Positions 14,340-28,166 of a stretch of DNA of 64,000 bases are shown here, piece after piece. Source of the DNA: Edolisoma coerulescens (taxonomy: Eukaryota; Chordata; Aves; Passeriformes; Campephagidae); assembly GCA_013397115.1 (NCBI GenBank), contig VWZW01007169.1:1542001-1606000 (forward strand), given 5' to 3'. Position 1 is the first letter of the stretch, and the number at the start of each line of letters is the position of its first letter. The notes under the pieces are model-generated. The model was given only the letters and a program-made list of their open reading frames with translations, was not told the DNA's origin and ran no database searches. Both the position numbers and the translations under genes were made by a program.

Positions 14340-15250
14340 CCTTGCTCCGTGGTGCACTGAAGACAGTTTCTGGCCCCTCCGACATGCCATTGCCACTTGA
14401 CACAAATCACTGTAGGCAGCAGCCCATGTTTTGCCGAGTGTTTCCAGGGAGGATCATGGGACAGAGCATGTTGCCGCTTGCTCTGTGCGAGTTCTTGCTT
14501 TCTCCTTCCTCTTTATCATTGTGTGGGCACAGAACCAAGGTCTGGGCATTTCGACATTCCATAGCCTCTCGGCTGTGCTGTTCCGTGTTCTCACCGCGCC
14601 CTCGCCACCACGCCTGTGCCCATCCTGTCCCCGGCCATCAGCACTGCTGGGCCTGGCAGCCGTCCCTCGGCACCCGGGGCTCAGCCAGTGCCCGTGCGGC
14701 AGGAGCGCCGCTGGGGGCTGGCTTCTCTGTAGCCCTGCCAGAGACTTGCTGTGTTTCTGGCCCATCCTGGTGGCCCTCCACCATCTTCAATGGCCCCAAG
14801 CCCCACACCTCTGTGCCTACCCCACATTTGAAGTGGTGCCATGAGCTGCACCCCCTCATTATGCTCAAGCTTCATTCCCATGTTCCTCCCTTGCCCTAGG
14901 TCTCACTCCTTCATCCCTGCCTTGCCCTTGGAAGCCTGCCCTGCCATCTGCCCTCTTACCTCATCTGGTTCAAACCATCCTCCCAGCCCCTAAGCTTTAC
15001 CCCACCACATTTACTCTGCTTCCAAAACAGCACGAGGCCGCAGCTCGTCAGTGCTGCCCTGCCTGTCCTACTGCCTCGCTCAGCCCAGGACCCCGAAGCT
15101 CTGCGCGGCACCCCCACTGGCACCACACCTCCTCCCAGTACTCCCCATTCCATGTCTCCTGTCTCCCTTTCCACAAACTGTGAGCTCAGTCCCACTGTCC
15201 TGTGTCATGTGCTTGGTGGCACATATAAAACTGAACACAGAGACTGTCCA
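14340..15250. other. GC-rich, C-rich block with long open frames, origin unknown
   Basis: Composition shifts sharply to C-rich on the plus strand, with scattered CpG (for example CGCCCTCGCCACCACGCC near 14598), and returns to AT-rich after about 15250. A plus-strand ATG frame runs 14213-14899 (228 codons), starting in AT-rich DNA and ending in the block; other frames are also open. The predicted peptide is rich in Pro, Ser, His, Cys and Trp and matches no family I know. It may be an old transposable element or a non-coding exon; coding status is doubtful. Confidence 0.4.
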
Positions 15251-18200
15251 AACCTCACTCATTTGTGGCTTATTCTCTTAAGATGAACACTGAGTTTATG
15301 CTTCACTGAGTGTAGAAATCTATTTGTTAACCTGTCATATGTCATGAAATGAAATGCAGGACAAGATTTCAACTATCACAACTCTCAGATGGTTCCTGGG
15401 ATGGCAGGTCTCTGCACTGGCCTGTTGTGATTCACTCCCTATATCTTCTGTAGCTGATTTCACATGATTAAGTGCTTTTCATATTTTACTTTTAATGGTC
15501 TGATCTTCTTAGGCTTAGACTGAGTCCACTGAGAATTGGGGTTATCATTATTCCTAAACTGCAAAAACCCTTAAGCTACAAGAGATTTATCTTTCTGAAT
15601 TTCTTATCGTTATGGAATTAAGTAAATTTGACATATTTTTCCTTATTTCTTTCCTTTTTTTCCCCTGTCTGCTTAAGTAAATGAAAGTGTGAAGAAGGGA
15701 GTCCTTTCTAGTTTCAGATTTGACATCATAACCAAGAGAGTTCTCATATGCTATCTAAGCACATACATTTTTGATCATCAGAAGAAAACAGAACATCTTT
15801 ATTTCTGGCGATGGGATCTCTGACTTTGACATATACCAGAAAAACAAATACTTTGTCTTCTCATCTTGTTTTGACATGTCCCTATGTTACTTTAGGTTAC
15901 TTATTTGTACTGAGGATTGTCAAATCAATTATTATGGTCTGAAGTGCAGTTCCAGTGGTGTCTGGATCCTTCTTAATAAATAGCTACAGTTAGAGTCTTA
16001 AAACTCAAATGCAAATCCACATCTCCTTCAAACTCTGAGACTCAGTTGGCAAAGGAGAGTTTCAGTTACATTTCAGACTATACAGACTCTATATGAGACA
16101 GAGTAAATAACATATTTTTATTTTACAAAAACATACCTGGAGTGAAAATTAAAATTTTACTTCTAGTGTTTCATTAGTGCATTGAGAACATTTTTGTATT
16201 AATAGAAGTATTTAATGAACATTTAACTCTGAAAATACTTCAGCTGCAGACTTATTACAACAATGTAGATCTATGTCAACTCACCCAGTAATGCAAGAAT
16301 CAGAATGGAGAACACCATCACTGAAATGTATTTTCATCACAAGTGAAATATTGACATTTTCGTAGAGTTCTGAAAAAAATAAGAACCAGAATACCAAAAT
16401 ACTGCGTTTTGACATCATCAGAAAAAATCCCCCACTTTGAAATATTCGTGATTCTAAAATGTTAATATCCATTTGCTTACATTTCAAATTGATTCAGAAT
16501 GAAACAGCATTTCCTTCAATGTCTTCAGGGAGATGGAGTTTGAGGACTTTTCATGTCCCCATTTTCTCATTGTCTAGTAAAACATTTCAATATAAAAACT
16601 CATTAAAATGCAGCACATGAAGATTTCAAACGGCCTCATCCTTTGCAAGTTTTATCAGTTGCATCCTGCAAAAAACAGCACAGGCTCTGATGCCAGGGAT
16701 GAATCTGCAGCATCTGCAGTGAACTGAGTGCCATCAGAACTGTTTATAAACATTCATTATTAGTTTGGAAAGACATTTTTGTCTTTGCAGGAAAAATACA
16801 ACTTCTCAGAAGCCAGCATTACTTACATATGGTTCCTCAAGCCTTGCTTCTCATACTGTGTTCAGATAGCAATGTCCTGCAAATGGCAAAGCAGATAATG
16901 GTTGTGATTGTCCTTACTGGATGTCTGAAAAGAGGACACATCTTATGTTAGCACCACCTCCCCCATCTGAGACATGTTCTACTCTGGTTAAATTAGTCAA
17001 GTCAATGATTCAATATTGTTAGGACTTTTTTAGGGCTCCATACATAACATGATATAAACATTTTGTATTTACTGCTAATAATCATTCACCAGATTGTTAT
17101 TTTTGGCAGTCATGATCTTCCCAGAGGAATAAATAATTGCATTAAATTGAAAAAAGCTGGACTCTGTATAGAATAAATGAAGGAGAGTTAATGACCTCTC
17201 TTGTTTCCACTTTTATGGGTTTACTTCATTTCAATTTTAAGCCATGATCAGGGAAGACTGTTTGGAGCAGCTGCTTCCTAATGTATACACTTTAGAGATG
17301 ATTGTTAAGTAAATATTTTGTAATGTGAAGATACTGCATAGCTCCTTCCTGCATTGTTTACAGACTTTCAGACCCATTGACTTCAGACATTTTCACGCAG
17401 TTTTCTACTTCAGTCAACAGCTAACTGGCAGAGGGAGTAAGACGATTACTGGCAATTCTGGGAATGGAATAGCACTGTAACAGCAAATAGTAGAATGGGA
17501 AAGAAAAAGATTAGCAGGCTAATCCTAGGGGCTGTGAATAATCCACAGGATAATGACAGAACAACATTTTTACTGTCAAACAGGTATCCTGCAAAAGTGC
17601 CAAAACCTTGATCAGATCACTTCGGTCAACACTGATCCAGGTTCAACTGTTCATGTTTGGCATCCTCTTAAAGCCTTGGAGCAGAACAATTAGCACAGCA
17701 AATACTTTTTATACAGTTAGAGAAATGTATGCTCAGATTACACAAGGTTATCAGATTTTGGACCAGATGCTATGTTTTCAAAGCACAATGGCTTGGAGGA
17801 GATGGAGCACGATGAATCTTCCTGTTCCCTTTCAGAGAGGCCAAGTCAGGTCCTGGAATGTGTTCTGGGGCCCCTTCTCTGTCTCATAAGGACCCTTGCA
17901 GCAGGGCAAACATTTGTCTTGTGCTCTGCCCCATCACTGCACAGATGAACATACTATATAGTCTAGATTGGTGCTGGCTGCCTTTTCTGGTAAGGTGGCT
18001 GCTTGACTGCAATGAGGAAAAGCCATTGTGTAACCCACTACTATTTGGTATTTCAAGGGAAGATAAATAAGTTCTAATTGTTTGCGTAAGCACAGTGTTA
18101 TTTATTTATTTACAGTTATTAGAGCTTAGCTGTTCTGCACAGATTAATGAAAAATCCAGAAAATATAGACATAATGTGACTTTTGAGCCTGTAGGAGCCT

Positions 18201-21200
18201 GTGGGCAGTCTGTCTGCTAGAAAACACTGACACAACTCTTCTAACTGCATGCACTGCTGTGCATTTGTGAGGTGGACAGGGGAATAATCTTTTTGCAGTC
18301 ATTTTGCATTCTGTTGTCTTGCTGACCTGCAGTGGTACCTCTCAGTAACAGGCTGATTACTGCCCGCCTAGAGTTCAGCTGGAAGTAGAGGCATATACAA
18401 AAGTTTTATTTTTAATACTTTGCTAAGTATATTTGTCCACTTCATCTCTTATTACAACTGGCTTCTGTCAGTTGTAATTCTTGTAGAAATTCCAGCCTGG
18501 CAGTTCCAGAGACATTTTCTGTCTGTCCAATAGGCTGTATCGACAGGGCTACTCCAATTTAGACCACCTGAACTGTGCAAGCCCCATTTGATGGGGCTGT
18601 GAATCAGAGCGGATCAGTCTCTACCACTCATTTTTCCTTTATCTACTTTTCATTTGTTTTCTCTTTTTCAACATTGGTGTAACAGGCTAAAAAAAGATTA
18701 AATAAACCACAAAAGGAGTATATTAGAGACAAAAAAAGAATGTGCTGCATATTCTATTTTCTGTCCTCCTTATATTGCTTCCTTTCAGAAGAATGAAACC
18801 AAGTAATGACTCTGCCCATCTCACATTGTGCCTGGGCCACTCATTTCTATGAATCAAAGCACAGATGGATAGTTTTGCATTGTCTGCCCATCTGTCCATT
18901 GTTGCTCATATATCCACCCCTCTGTACTGCTCTTTCAGCCGTTCACATTCATGCTGAAGGTTTACAATATTGTGACTTAACAATTCACATTTCAGTTTAG
19001 AGAACTGTACAAGGTACATGTGGCCATGTAGCCAACTGGTAACCAACTGGTTTGTCATGTTTGCTTTCAGGAATGCCCTGTAACTCAAAATATCTGGTCA
19101 CCTGTATACTCACAGTGCCATTACTTTCAGGTAAAATGTGTGGTCCCAGCATACTTGTAAACAGGCCTATACATCCCTGGAAGAGATGCTGGCAAGTGGG
19201 TAGGTGGGAGGCAAAATTAATTTAGGCACCATTTATTAGGTTTAATAAATTTTTTAACTATCAGTTTTTCAACTATAGTTTTCAACTATTAATATAGCTT
19301 TATTTGACAGGCTCTGCTATTATTTTGTCATCACTTTTTAAACACAGACAACACAGGAAATGATCTCCTCAGTGTTACTAAGTATATGCAGTATATTGAC
19401 AATTACAAGCTGATTTCTGCTGCAAGCCATACACCAATCAGATTTACAATATCACAGGGCAAGAAATGCCTGTGCTTTTTATCAGCAGCAAGTTGATTAT
19501 GGAAATGTATCAATTTTTTGCACCCATTTTACATGCAAGAACACTTGAGTATTTCTGTTTACCAGTGTGGAATGTTTATTATGAAATTGTCCATTCAGTA
19601 TTTGTTTTCAGACTCTTATAATTGGAAAATAACAGTAAAACATACTTTTGATCAGCCATGTCACAGCTGAACAGACAAGTTGGGTTTAGACCTGGTCATA
19701 AGTGAAGGGGAAAAAAGTTTAAAAAAATGCATTAGTTGAAAAAGACAACATAAAAGAAATTAGTCAGTGTCATTTCATAAACAGAAGTAACAGCTGAGTG
19801 ACTCATAGAAATCATTATTCAATTAGTTTCATTTTAGGAGGAAAATGTACACACAGTAACTACTGTAACAGACAGTGAGTATCTCAGCAGCTGTTACCAG
19901 CTGGTCTGTACTCTGAGAACATCAAAGACTGGATGGCATCAGTAACTAACAGTACAGCTAATTCAAAGTCCCTGAATAAATATGCACAAACCACAGAAAA
20001 CAGGGACACTCTGACAAATGTGTTTCCACCCCTGGAGAGGTTCAGGCATGAGGTGTGACAGCTTCAGAATTGATTTGTTGAGTCATCAGGAAGGGCAGCA
20101 AATATTAGCAACCAGTGTATGTTCTTCTACATCTCCCTTTCTCCTTTATCACAGTGAGAAATGACAGATGAGAATCGTATTGAATACCTGCTTTTGGTTT
20201 TGTCCCCAGCCCTTACTGTTCTGCCGTTTAATATTTCCCAATCCTTCTGAATGTTTCTTAATAGACAGACAGGATTTTTTCCATTTCTATACTTTACCAC
20301 TGAAATAATGACTAGGAGTGAGATTCATGAGATTTCTGAATTCATTCTGTCTATAATACTCATTCTTACTTCTAAGTAAGAGCAAAGAAAAAATCGCAAG
20401 AGGTTGTCTGAGAAACTTTGCTGTCTACACTCCTAATGTCTGTTTACTCCCTGATGACTCAAGCACTCAATATCCTTGTCCTGAGGCACATCTCTCCTCT
20501 CTCTCCCTCCTTAACTTTCTTGTTGCAGGGGCTTTTGCTTCTGACTGTGGAACTTTTGAGACATCAGTTGTTTTGTTTTCTCTGTCTCACCAAATTTTCT
20601 GTACTACACCTAGCACTCTTTGCCACATGATATATAGAGATGGAATCTAAAGAAAAATGGACCGCTGCATGAAAAATAACACTTTTTAGCCACTATTAAA
20701 AAGCTACTCCACTAATCACTAGTAGGCAGGAAGTGAGATTTACACATGAGGATTTCTAAATTATAAAAGCTTGCAACAAACATGAGTATGAGCAATGAGG
20801 AACTTCCTTTCAGTTACCAAAATTACAGATACTTCCGAAAATCTGAAGTGTTATAGAATACTAAAATACCACCATTGGGTTCTCATGGAAAAGCCTGAAA
20901 AGCAAGTTGCAACATGAAGGATGTGACTAGTGGCTTGATTTACAAACATATTCACAGAAGAGTTTTTAAAATAAGGTATAAAGGAACACAATGCCATGTT
21001 TGGAAATTAAGTATCTTTACACTTTCAGTTTTAAGCAAAGGTTTTAGGGCATTCCACAGCGACACAGACTGAACACGGAATACGGCTTGTTAATGTGGAT
21101 AAGAATATTTACAGCTACTTCCAACAGACCTGACCAGATGCTGTTTAACAGGCTACATCCACGGCAAGCATTGTTATACCATGGCTGAAACACTATTTAC

Positions 21201-24200
21201 TTTGGCCCCCAGTATTTGTTTCATAACCCTCTTAGAAGAAGAATGATAAGTAATGCAGACCACACATGCTAAAATTCTGTGGGTTATGGCTTTTGCTCTT
21301 TTTAAAGTATCAGATACACATTGAATATATACTTCTCTGGGACCTAGTGAGAATGGAAATTGCATTATTCTGTGGAAAGATGGCATAAAAAACTATTGTG
21401 TTTATCAATGATTTTCAAAATAATTCAAGGAGATCTGGTTCCAGCTGTGACTCCCGATGATGTGGATGTTGAAACTTCTTTGCAGATAGCTGGTTCCTGA
21501 GGGAAACATATCACAGTTGAATGTTTTTATTAAGATTACATTATCAAAATAAAAATACTTTGGTTTTGGTGACTACTACCCTAGTAAAAAATGGAATGTT
21601 TTATTTTTTTTTAATAAATCAGGTGGAAATAGGAAAACTGATGTACACAGGCCACTGGTTTTAAAATTTCAACAGTCTTGTTTCATGAGTACTATTAAAG
21701 TTATAACTTATATGCAATACGTGTATTTTTCTCCTTACACTGAGCATGGTGCACAGCAGACCACAATCAGATAAATACAACAAACAAAGCCATTTGTGGC
21801 AAAGCCAGCATACTTTTATACATAGATTGGAGGGTGCTTTAGGAGAGTAGATGAACACAGCTGCTGCCAGTTTACCAATAAAGAGGCAGGACTGAGGCAT
21901 GGAGGGCTGAAAATACTGGACAGCAGAAAGTCAGGCACAGAAGAAGGGGAAAACTACCCCTACATTTAACCCAAATCTTATGTAATTTTTCCTGCAAGAA
22001 TGAGGAAACAAATTACTAAAAATGAGTAATCATATGGGGCCCACCGTGAGTGCAGGTTTCTGGTGTGTCGTGGTGTGCTTTCCAATACTCCATTCTGAGC
22101 CATGCCAGCCAGACCACTATGACCCATGGGTTTATACAGGTTCAAGAGAAGCCGGAAACAGTCCATAATCACCTTTTGCCTCTAACTAGAACAGTTACAT
22201 ACCCAAAACAATCCATTTCTAAATAGTTTTTAATATGACATGTTATTTATTTTCTGACCCAAGTGTTGACAGAAAGCTGGATTACTTTGAATTGACTTTA
22301 AACAGGGAAATTGAAGCGTAAAGTTCACAGGTCAACAAGGTGAAGAGTAGCAAACTCTATGAATAAGAGTTTGCATGATTAGCTCATAGACGTTTGTTTT
22401 GTCTTATTCCTTTACTGGTACACAGGAAGGACCATGGGAATTCCCAGATGCATCCACATCCTTTGGGTTTTACACTTTCCTAGTTAGCATTATCAGCAAC
22501 ACTATGTTTTGCAAACACGTTACGTGGACAGGAAATTAGTATACTGCCATTGCTCATGTCAGTTCAACAACTTCAAATTTTAGTCACTAGAAAGAGGGCC
22601 AACATCCTTTTTTCAAAACATCTTTCCATTATCAAACACGCAATGATTGCTGCAAAATGTTGCTTGCTCAAATAGCTGCTCAAAGAAGATATTTTTACCT
22701 TCCATCGAGTGTTTTTGTATCGTACGTGGCCTAACAGTTTTCTCCACTGTAATGATACACAGTTACTAGGACAAATGTAGCTCGCTGGGAACAGCTAGTA
22801 GAATGCTGACTCTTTTTTACTGCATGAATGCTATCAAAGTACAGTAGCTATCCCATGACTTTACCCACAATGTGACAGACTAGGAATAGTGTTGTTCTGT
22901 GGTTTAATCACAACATTTGAATAGCAGTCCTTGGTTTATGTGCAAAGATAAAAATAAATCAAAACTGCAACAATATCTAGACATTCATATACGTTTTGCT
23001 TTACATAGGTCTCAGTGTAAGACTGTATCTCATTTTACCTAACACCGCAATAACATTTTGCACAATAAGATTGCTTATAACAAGCATTATGAACAGAGTG
23101 ATGAGTTGTTATTGCAGAAGCAGAATGCTTACTTGAAAAGAAGTCACAGAAAAATGCAGTTCTTTAATCTGTGTAATGGAAGAAAGTTAACTTTAGTGAC
23201 AATACTACAAAATTAATTAATATTGATCTTACTGCTATTATAGGAAAACTGTTTCTTCTTTCACTTTAGGTGATCAATGGAAACATTGACGCAAATAATT
23301 ACATTTTGTATGAAACTATATATTGATACTGGAAGTACCAGCAGGCAAATGGATGAAAGCAGAGTAGGGCTGGCCAATGACATGGAGCTCCATGCTTCTG
23401 ATTTTAGAATCCAGCTGCTCTGCCTAGCTGAACTTCATGCATATGTGCAGGATAAAATTTTATAAGAAAGTTTGATATATAACATATAACAATATTGTGT
23501 ATCTTTTTGGATAATGGGAAAAATTTAAATATTGTGGAAAGGACCTTAGATTTCAGGATTCCTCTCTCTGAAAAAGTTGTTTATAGTATTAGATTCCAGG
23601 AATTCTTAATAGAGTAGGAATTATTTCTCTAGCTATATCACATTTAATTAGGTTTTGCAGAACTGGACCACCGTTCTTAGCAAATATTTCAGCTGTTGCA
23701 CTCTTACCCTATAAATAGCTGTGCTTATAAGAATGACTGCAGAAGTTCTATGAGTTAGAGCTACTCATCTGAGAGAGTGCTGATTCAATGTAACTTTAAT
23801 GAAGATGAATAAACTGTTTACGTAAGTCATGCCATCTCATACTCTATAACACCACCACTGACTGCTGGTTCCATGACTGCATTCCACTCCTTGTTGATTT
23901 TCTTCTCATGACTAATTAAGGTGAAACATAAATTGATCAGGTAATTTATGAGAAGTGTCTGTAAAAAAATGAAGGTAAACCAAAGGTAGTATAAAGAGTA
24001 GGTCAGATAAGTAACAGACATCTGTAGGCCATTATCTGACTCAACATGACTGGCCACATACAGATTTTATAAATGGGCCATTCAAACATCAGTGTTTGGG
24101 GAGCAGATTGATGATTCTTTGACAAGGGAGCCTATTGGCACTAAGCAAATAGATAGTCACCTTTCCTCCTGCTCTTAACAGGCTGAGCAAAGCAGGGTAT

Positions 24201-24770
24201 TCAGTATTCCCTCTTCAAGCAATAAAGATGCCATATCTTTAAGTCTTTTTAACATGCATTGCAGTGGAACTTTGGATCCTATCAAGTTGTACGAAATGTA
24301 TGAAGAAACACATTATTGTCCTTGAAGACCCTTTTCCTGGAACTCCTGACTAAAATAATGATTATTCTCTGGGATAGTAATTGCAGTAATAGGCCACACT
24401 GTGCAGTGAACACAATGAAATCTACAAATGGACTACTAACTTGGGTAGATTCTGTGCTGGCTGCCTGTGCTGTTGTTGGGAGCATTACATTCGAATAAAC
24501 TAGATGGTCTAATGCCTTCTCTATATAAAACCTGTGTTGTTTTTAGGAAGAAAAGGCAGAATAATATATGCTGCTGCCCAAGCCTCACTAGACATTAGCA
24601 GACTTTGTTTTAAAAAGACAACTGATTAATACAGAGAGAATTGTACATGCTGTTAAGCCTCCATACAATAAACATCTAGACACAATAAATCCATTAAATT
24701 AGGGTGACATTTCCGCTAGAGGAACCACTGAAAAGCAGTGTTTGGAAAGTCCAAAACCAAAAGCAACAAC
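15251..24770. other. Intergenic; no gene recognised
   Basis: AT-rich unique-looking DNA. A perfect 10-bp stem hairpin is at 18451-18478 and an imperfect TTTTCAACTATA-type repeat near 19252-19293. An open frame at 17608-17889 has no recognised similarity. Confidence 0.6.
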
Positions 24771-24779
24771 AAAATTGCA

Positions 24780-24970
24780 CTTAAGCCTCTTAGCAGACCC
24801 TGCAGCGAAGTGATGCGCTCTACCTGGGTTTGCCGCCTGGAGCCCGTAAGGCGCTGCTGTGACAAAGCACAGGCTGCCAGAACTGCTCGAGAGGGACATC
24901 CAGTGGGAAACGCGCCGGGCAGCCGCTCCTTCTGCAGTCGCGGCACTTTGAAAGGCCTGCAGGCCAAGCT
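24780..24970. promoter_or_regulatory. Small CpG-rich patch upstream of SLC44A3
   Basis: About 190 bases with roughly a dozen CpGs (AACGCGCCGGG, GTCGCGG, CTCGAG) in a CpG-poor region, 6.3 kb before exon 2. It contains ATG at 24813 and a GTAAGG donor-like site at 24846 that together would leave an open frame in phase 0. It could be a distal promoter, an alternative first exon, an enhancer or an upstream lncRNA promoter. No direct evidence separates these. Confidence 0.4.
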
Positions 24971-26599
24971 GTCTCTTTGGATTCAACACGATTATTTTTC
25001 CCTGGCAAACACTCAGTAGCCGATTCCATTAATGTAAATTGTCCTTACAAACATCTCGTGCTGGCAGAAAAGACATCCCTCTAGTCCTTGTAATGGTTCT
25101 GCTACTTATCTTAGTGTTGATAAAAACCACATTACTGTGGTCTCTACCCAGCTAATGAAAACATCTCATTGTTTTCATTCAGAACTAGACCTGACTGTAG
25201 GTCACAGATATTTCTCCAGATTCCATGTGGTCCAGCTTGATGCCTTTTGCAACCCCGTTTGATTTGGGTTTATCCTAGGTTATTCCCTTCTCTTTGCTTC
25301 TCTCAAGAATATCTTCCATACTTCCCTCTATTTACACAATTTATGGAACAAGCCATCCTTCCCCAACCTTACAAATTCACGGCTTTCACTTTTCAATTCC
25401 TCTGAAACTCGAGCAATTCCCTTTGCTGGCTTTTTGAGGGGATGTTGTGAAGAGCAATATTACTGGTCTGTTCTCTGTATTGAGACACTCAGATGTACTG
25501 GCACGTCTGCTCTTTGGACCAGAGAGGGACCTTAACAGTCCTGAAGCACAGAAGTAGTTCCAGCTCAAGCTCTTTCATCTTATGTTACCCATGCCATTTA
25601 CCAGTCAGAACCCTGAGTACATCGTAATTCTGATTTCCCACAAAGGTGCAGCTCTAACCTTGTCTGGCTTGGTAGGTAATGTCCCGTGTGATCCTGAAAC
25701 ATTGATCCTTTTTCTCTGTTCTAAGACCTTGAAATGAGTCACCTCTAAACTTTATTATCAAGTTCAACTCAGCAAACACTTTCCTAGGGTCAGGCTGTGC
25801 TCTAGCTTGTGTATTGACGGGAATGAAAGGGCTCTTTGTGCAGATCTCTGCATGCTTGTGTGGAAAGTGGGACAAATTAACTTTGTGGTATTATACTCCT
25901 TCCTTGAATGATTCATATGTTTGGTAAATCACAGGAGGGATGGTGGTTTGCAGCAGTAATCTGAAACTATAGAGGCAGTAAGATGTGCACACTCCATTCT
26001 TCTAGACCCCTGTCTAATCATTACCTTGAAATAAAAAAAGAGCTTCTCAATTCTCCAATGCATTGGAGATATCCAGAAGAATTTGGTTAATTAATTTGGT
26101 TATTAATTGGTTAAATTCAAGTGAGAAGGTTGAGAAGTAGGCATCTCAAAAATCATCAAATTACCAGGAAAAAAAATCACTTGTTTTATCTTCTGTGCAT
26201 TTTCATCATTATATGTATAAAAGAGCATTTAAAGAGTCCAGCTGTAAATGTATGATCAGGTGGGGTTTTCTAGATGCGCAAACAGAAAAGCTAACATGGA
26301 GCATCATAAAGAAACTAACTCAAGTCATCAGAAGGATTGGATTCTTTCAATACATAGGACAGATGTCTGCCAGTGGATCCAGTGGAGCAGTGACAGTACT
26401 AGCAGGCTGATCTGAAACCTGGCACAGTGCTTCGGGTTGTTAGCCAGGCCCAAGTCTGTCAGAGCACTCTCAGGTCAACAATGAGGATATTTGCTGACAG
26501 CAGAGGTAAGGTGATACTCTGCTTGTGAAAGGGAGTGGTAGCAGACCCAGATTCTTTTGATCATTCCCCACAGTCCTAATTTTTAATGTACCTTCAGGG

Positions 26600-26940
26600 C
26601 TTGTGCTGTGGCTTGTTTATCCCCATACAGGTTTCACGATCTACCCTCTTCTTCCCTGGTCAGTTTTATGCCTCCCTATACCAGTTCTAGCCTCCCTTAG
26701 CTCTCAGGTTCCTACGTTTTCAATCTTTAACTCCTTTTTTCAGCCATTTCCTCCTGTCTTTCAGTCTCACTCACATCCAGCCCCACCCTGCCTTCGAATC
26801 CCGCATGCCATCCCTTGCATGCCAGTCCTCCCTCCACCTCCTCTCTCTGGCTGCCATTCCCCTACTGTCCTAGACTTCCATTTTCCTTTTGTTTCTAGTG
26901 TCTTTGCCGAGCCAGTCCTGGCTTTCAGTCTGTTACTGTA
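26600..26940. repeat. Pyrimidine-rich tract
   Basis: About 340 bases dominated by C and T on the plus strand (for example CCCTCTTCTTCCC and CCTCCCTCCACCTCCTCTCTC). The plus-strand open frame of 112 codons here is explained by lack of purine-rich stop codons. No coding similarity is seen. Confidence 0.55.
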
Positions 26941-28121
26941 GCTCAAAAGAGGCATAATGGCCCACTGTTAACAGCATTAGGTTAAATGCTTTCAAGATAC
27001 TCACCTTTTTGAATCCCTAATCCTTCTCAGAGAGCTGCTAGGTTCTGCTTTCCTTATCAGCCAAGGTATTCTTAATCAGCTCCAGGAATCTGTTTAGCAG
27101 CAATATCCCTTTCTCCTTTTTCTTTACATTCATCTCAGGACCAGTCTTTGTCCATTGTGCCTGCTCTCCATCAGGACAACCACTGATTTGAAGGCAAAAC
27201 AGTGAAAGTATGTGGCAGGCCTGAAGCACATATCAGGGCTGCCCAGACTGTCAGGCCCGAGGTACACCATGCAGGCACAGTCCTCAGATTCTTTAGCTAT
27301 GGAGCTCATCAAGTTGACTGAGCATACACTGTGATTTATCTAAGTGGTTTGGGTAAATATGGATGAAGTTTCTCAAATATGAGAAAAAGCAGAAAGCGTT
27401 TTTTTCTCCTTGTCCATTAAAAATCTCTGATCCAAATAATGTGTAAGAATTTCTTTACTACTATTCAAGAAGGGATACCATATTGTCTGCGACTTTAATT
27501 TTGTTCTTAAAAGTGACTGAAGAATTTGTGCTGATGTTTTCCAAAAGTCTTCAGCACCTGCCGTAAGAAATCTCAGACTGAATGGTTCAAGTGAGATGAG
27601 GTCATAAACACCAGGTCTTAGAATGCAAACCTGACTAGCAGCTTGAACATAATAGGAGGCATTATGTTCAGTTTCTGGGTGTTACAGTTCAAGATATTCC
27701 AAGAAGAATAGCTACATACAGAGAACAGAGCCTGCCTCCTAAGCTATTGTACATAAGCAAGATCATTTGAGAGTGATGGAAATTATGCTCAGCTGCATCT
27801 TCTCTAATTAGGCAGAAAATGTTTGCTTTTAAGTTGAGTTTCTCAGTTGCTGTGTCTTGTTATTAAAGTAATTGCTCTCTGTTCCTTGTCTGACCCAGAA
27901 GGGGATGCAGATAGGGATAGTCATCTCACTTAACCAGTCCAGCAAGGAGCTGTCATGTTTTCATTTAGCACCTTCCTCTCCCAATCCACATTCCTGCTCC
28001 AGTTTTAACCAGGCAGGTTCCTTGGTAAGAAAGTTGAGCTTTAAGTGCAGGCAGCACCAGGATTCATTCTCAGTGAATAAACACTACTCTCATAAGAAAT
28101 AATAAGAACTTTCTGATTAAA

Positions 28122-28166
28122 GCTTGGAGTCAGGAAGCTTGGAGAGGCTTGGAGTCAGGAAGCTTG
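28122..28166. repeat. Short tandem duplication, 25-bp period
   Basis: GCTTGGAGTCAGGAA occurs at 28122-28136 and again at 28147-28161, each followed by GCTTG. This is a local duplication in intergenic DNA. Confidence 0.85.
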
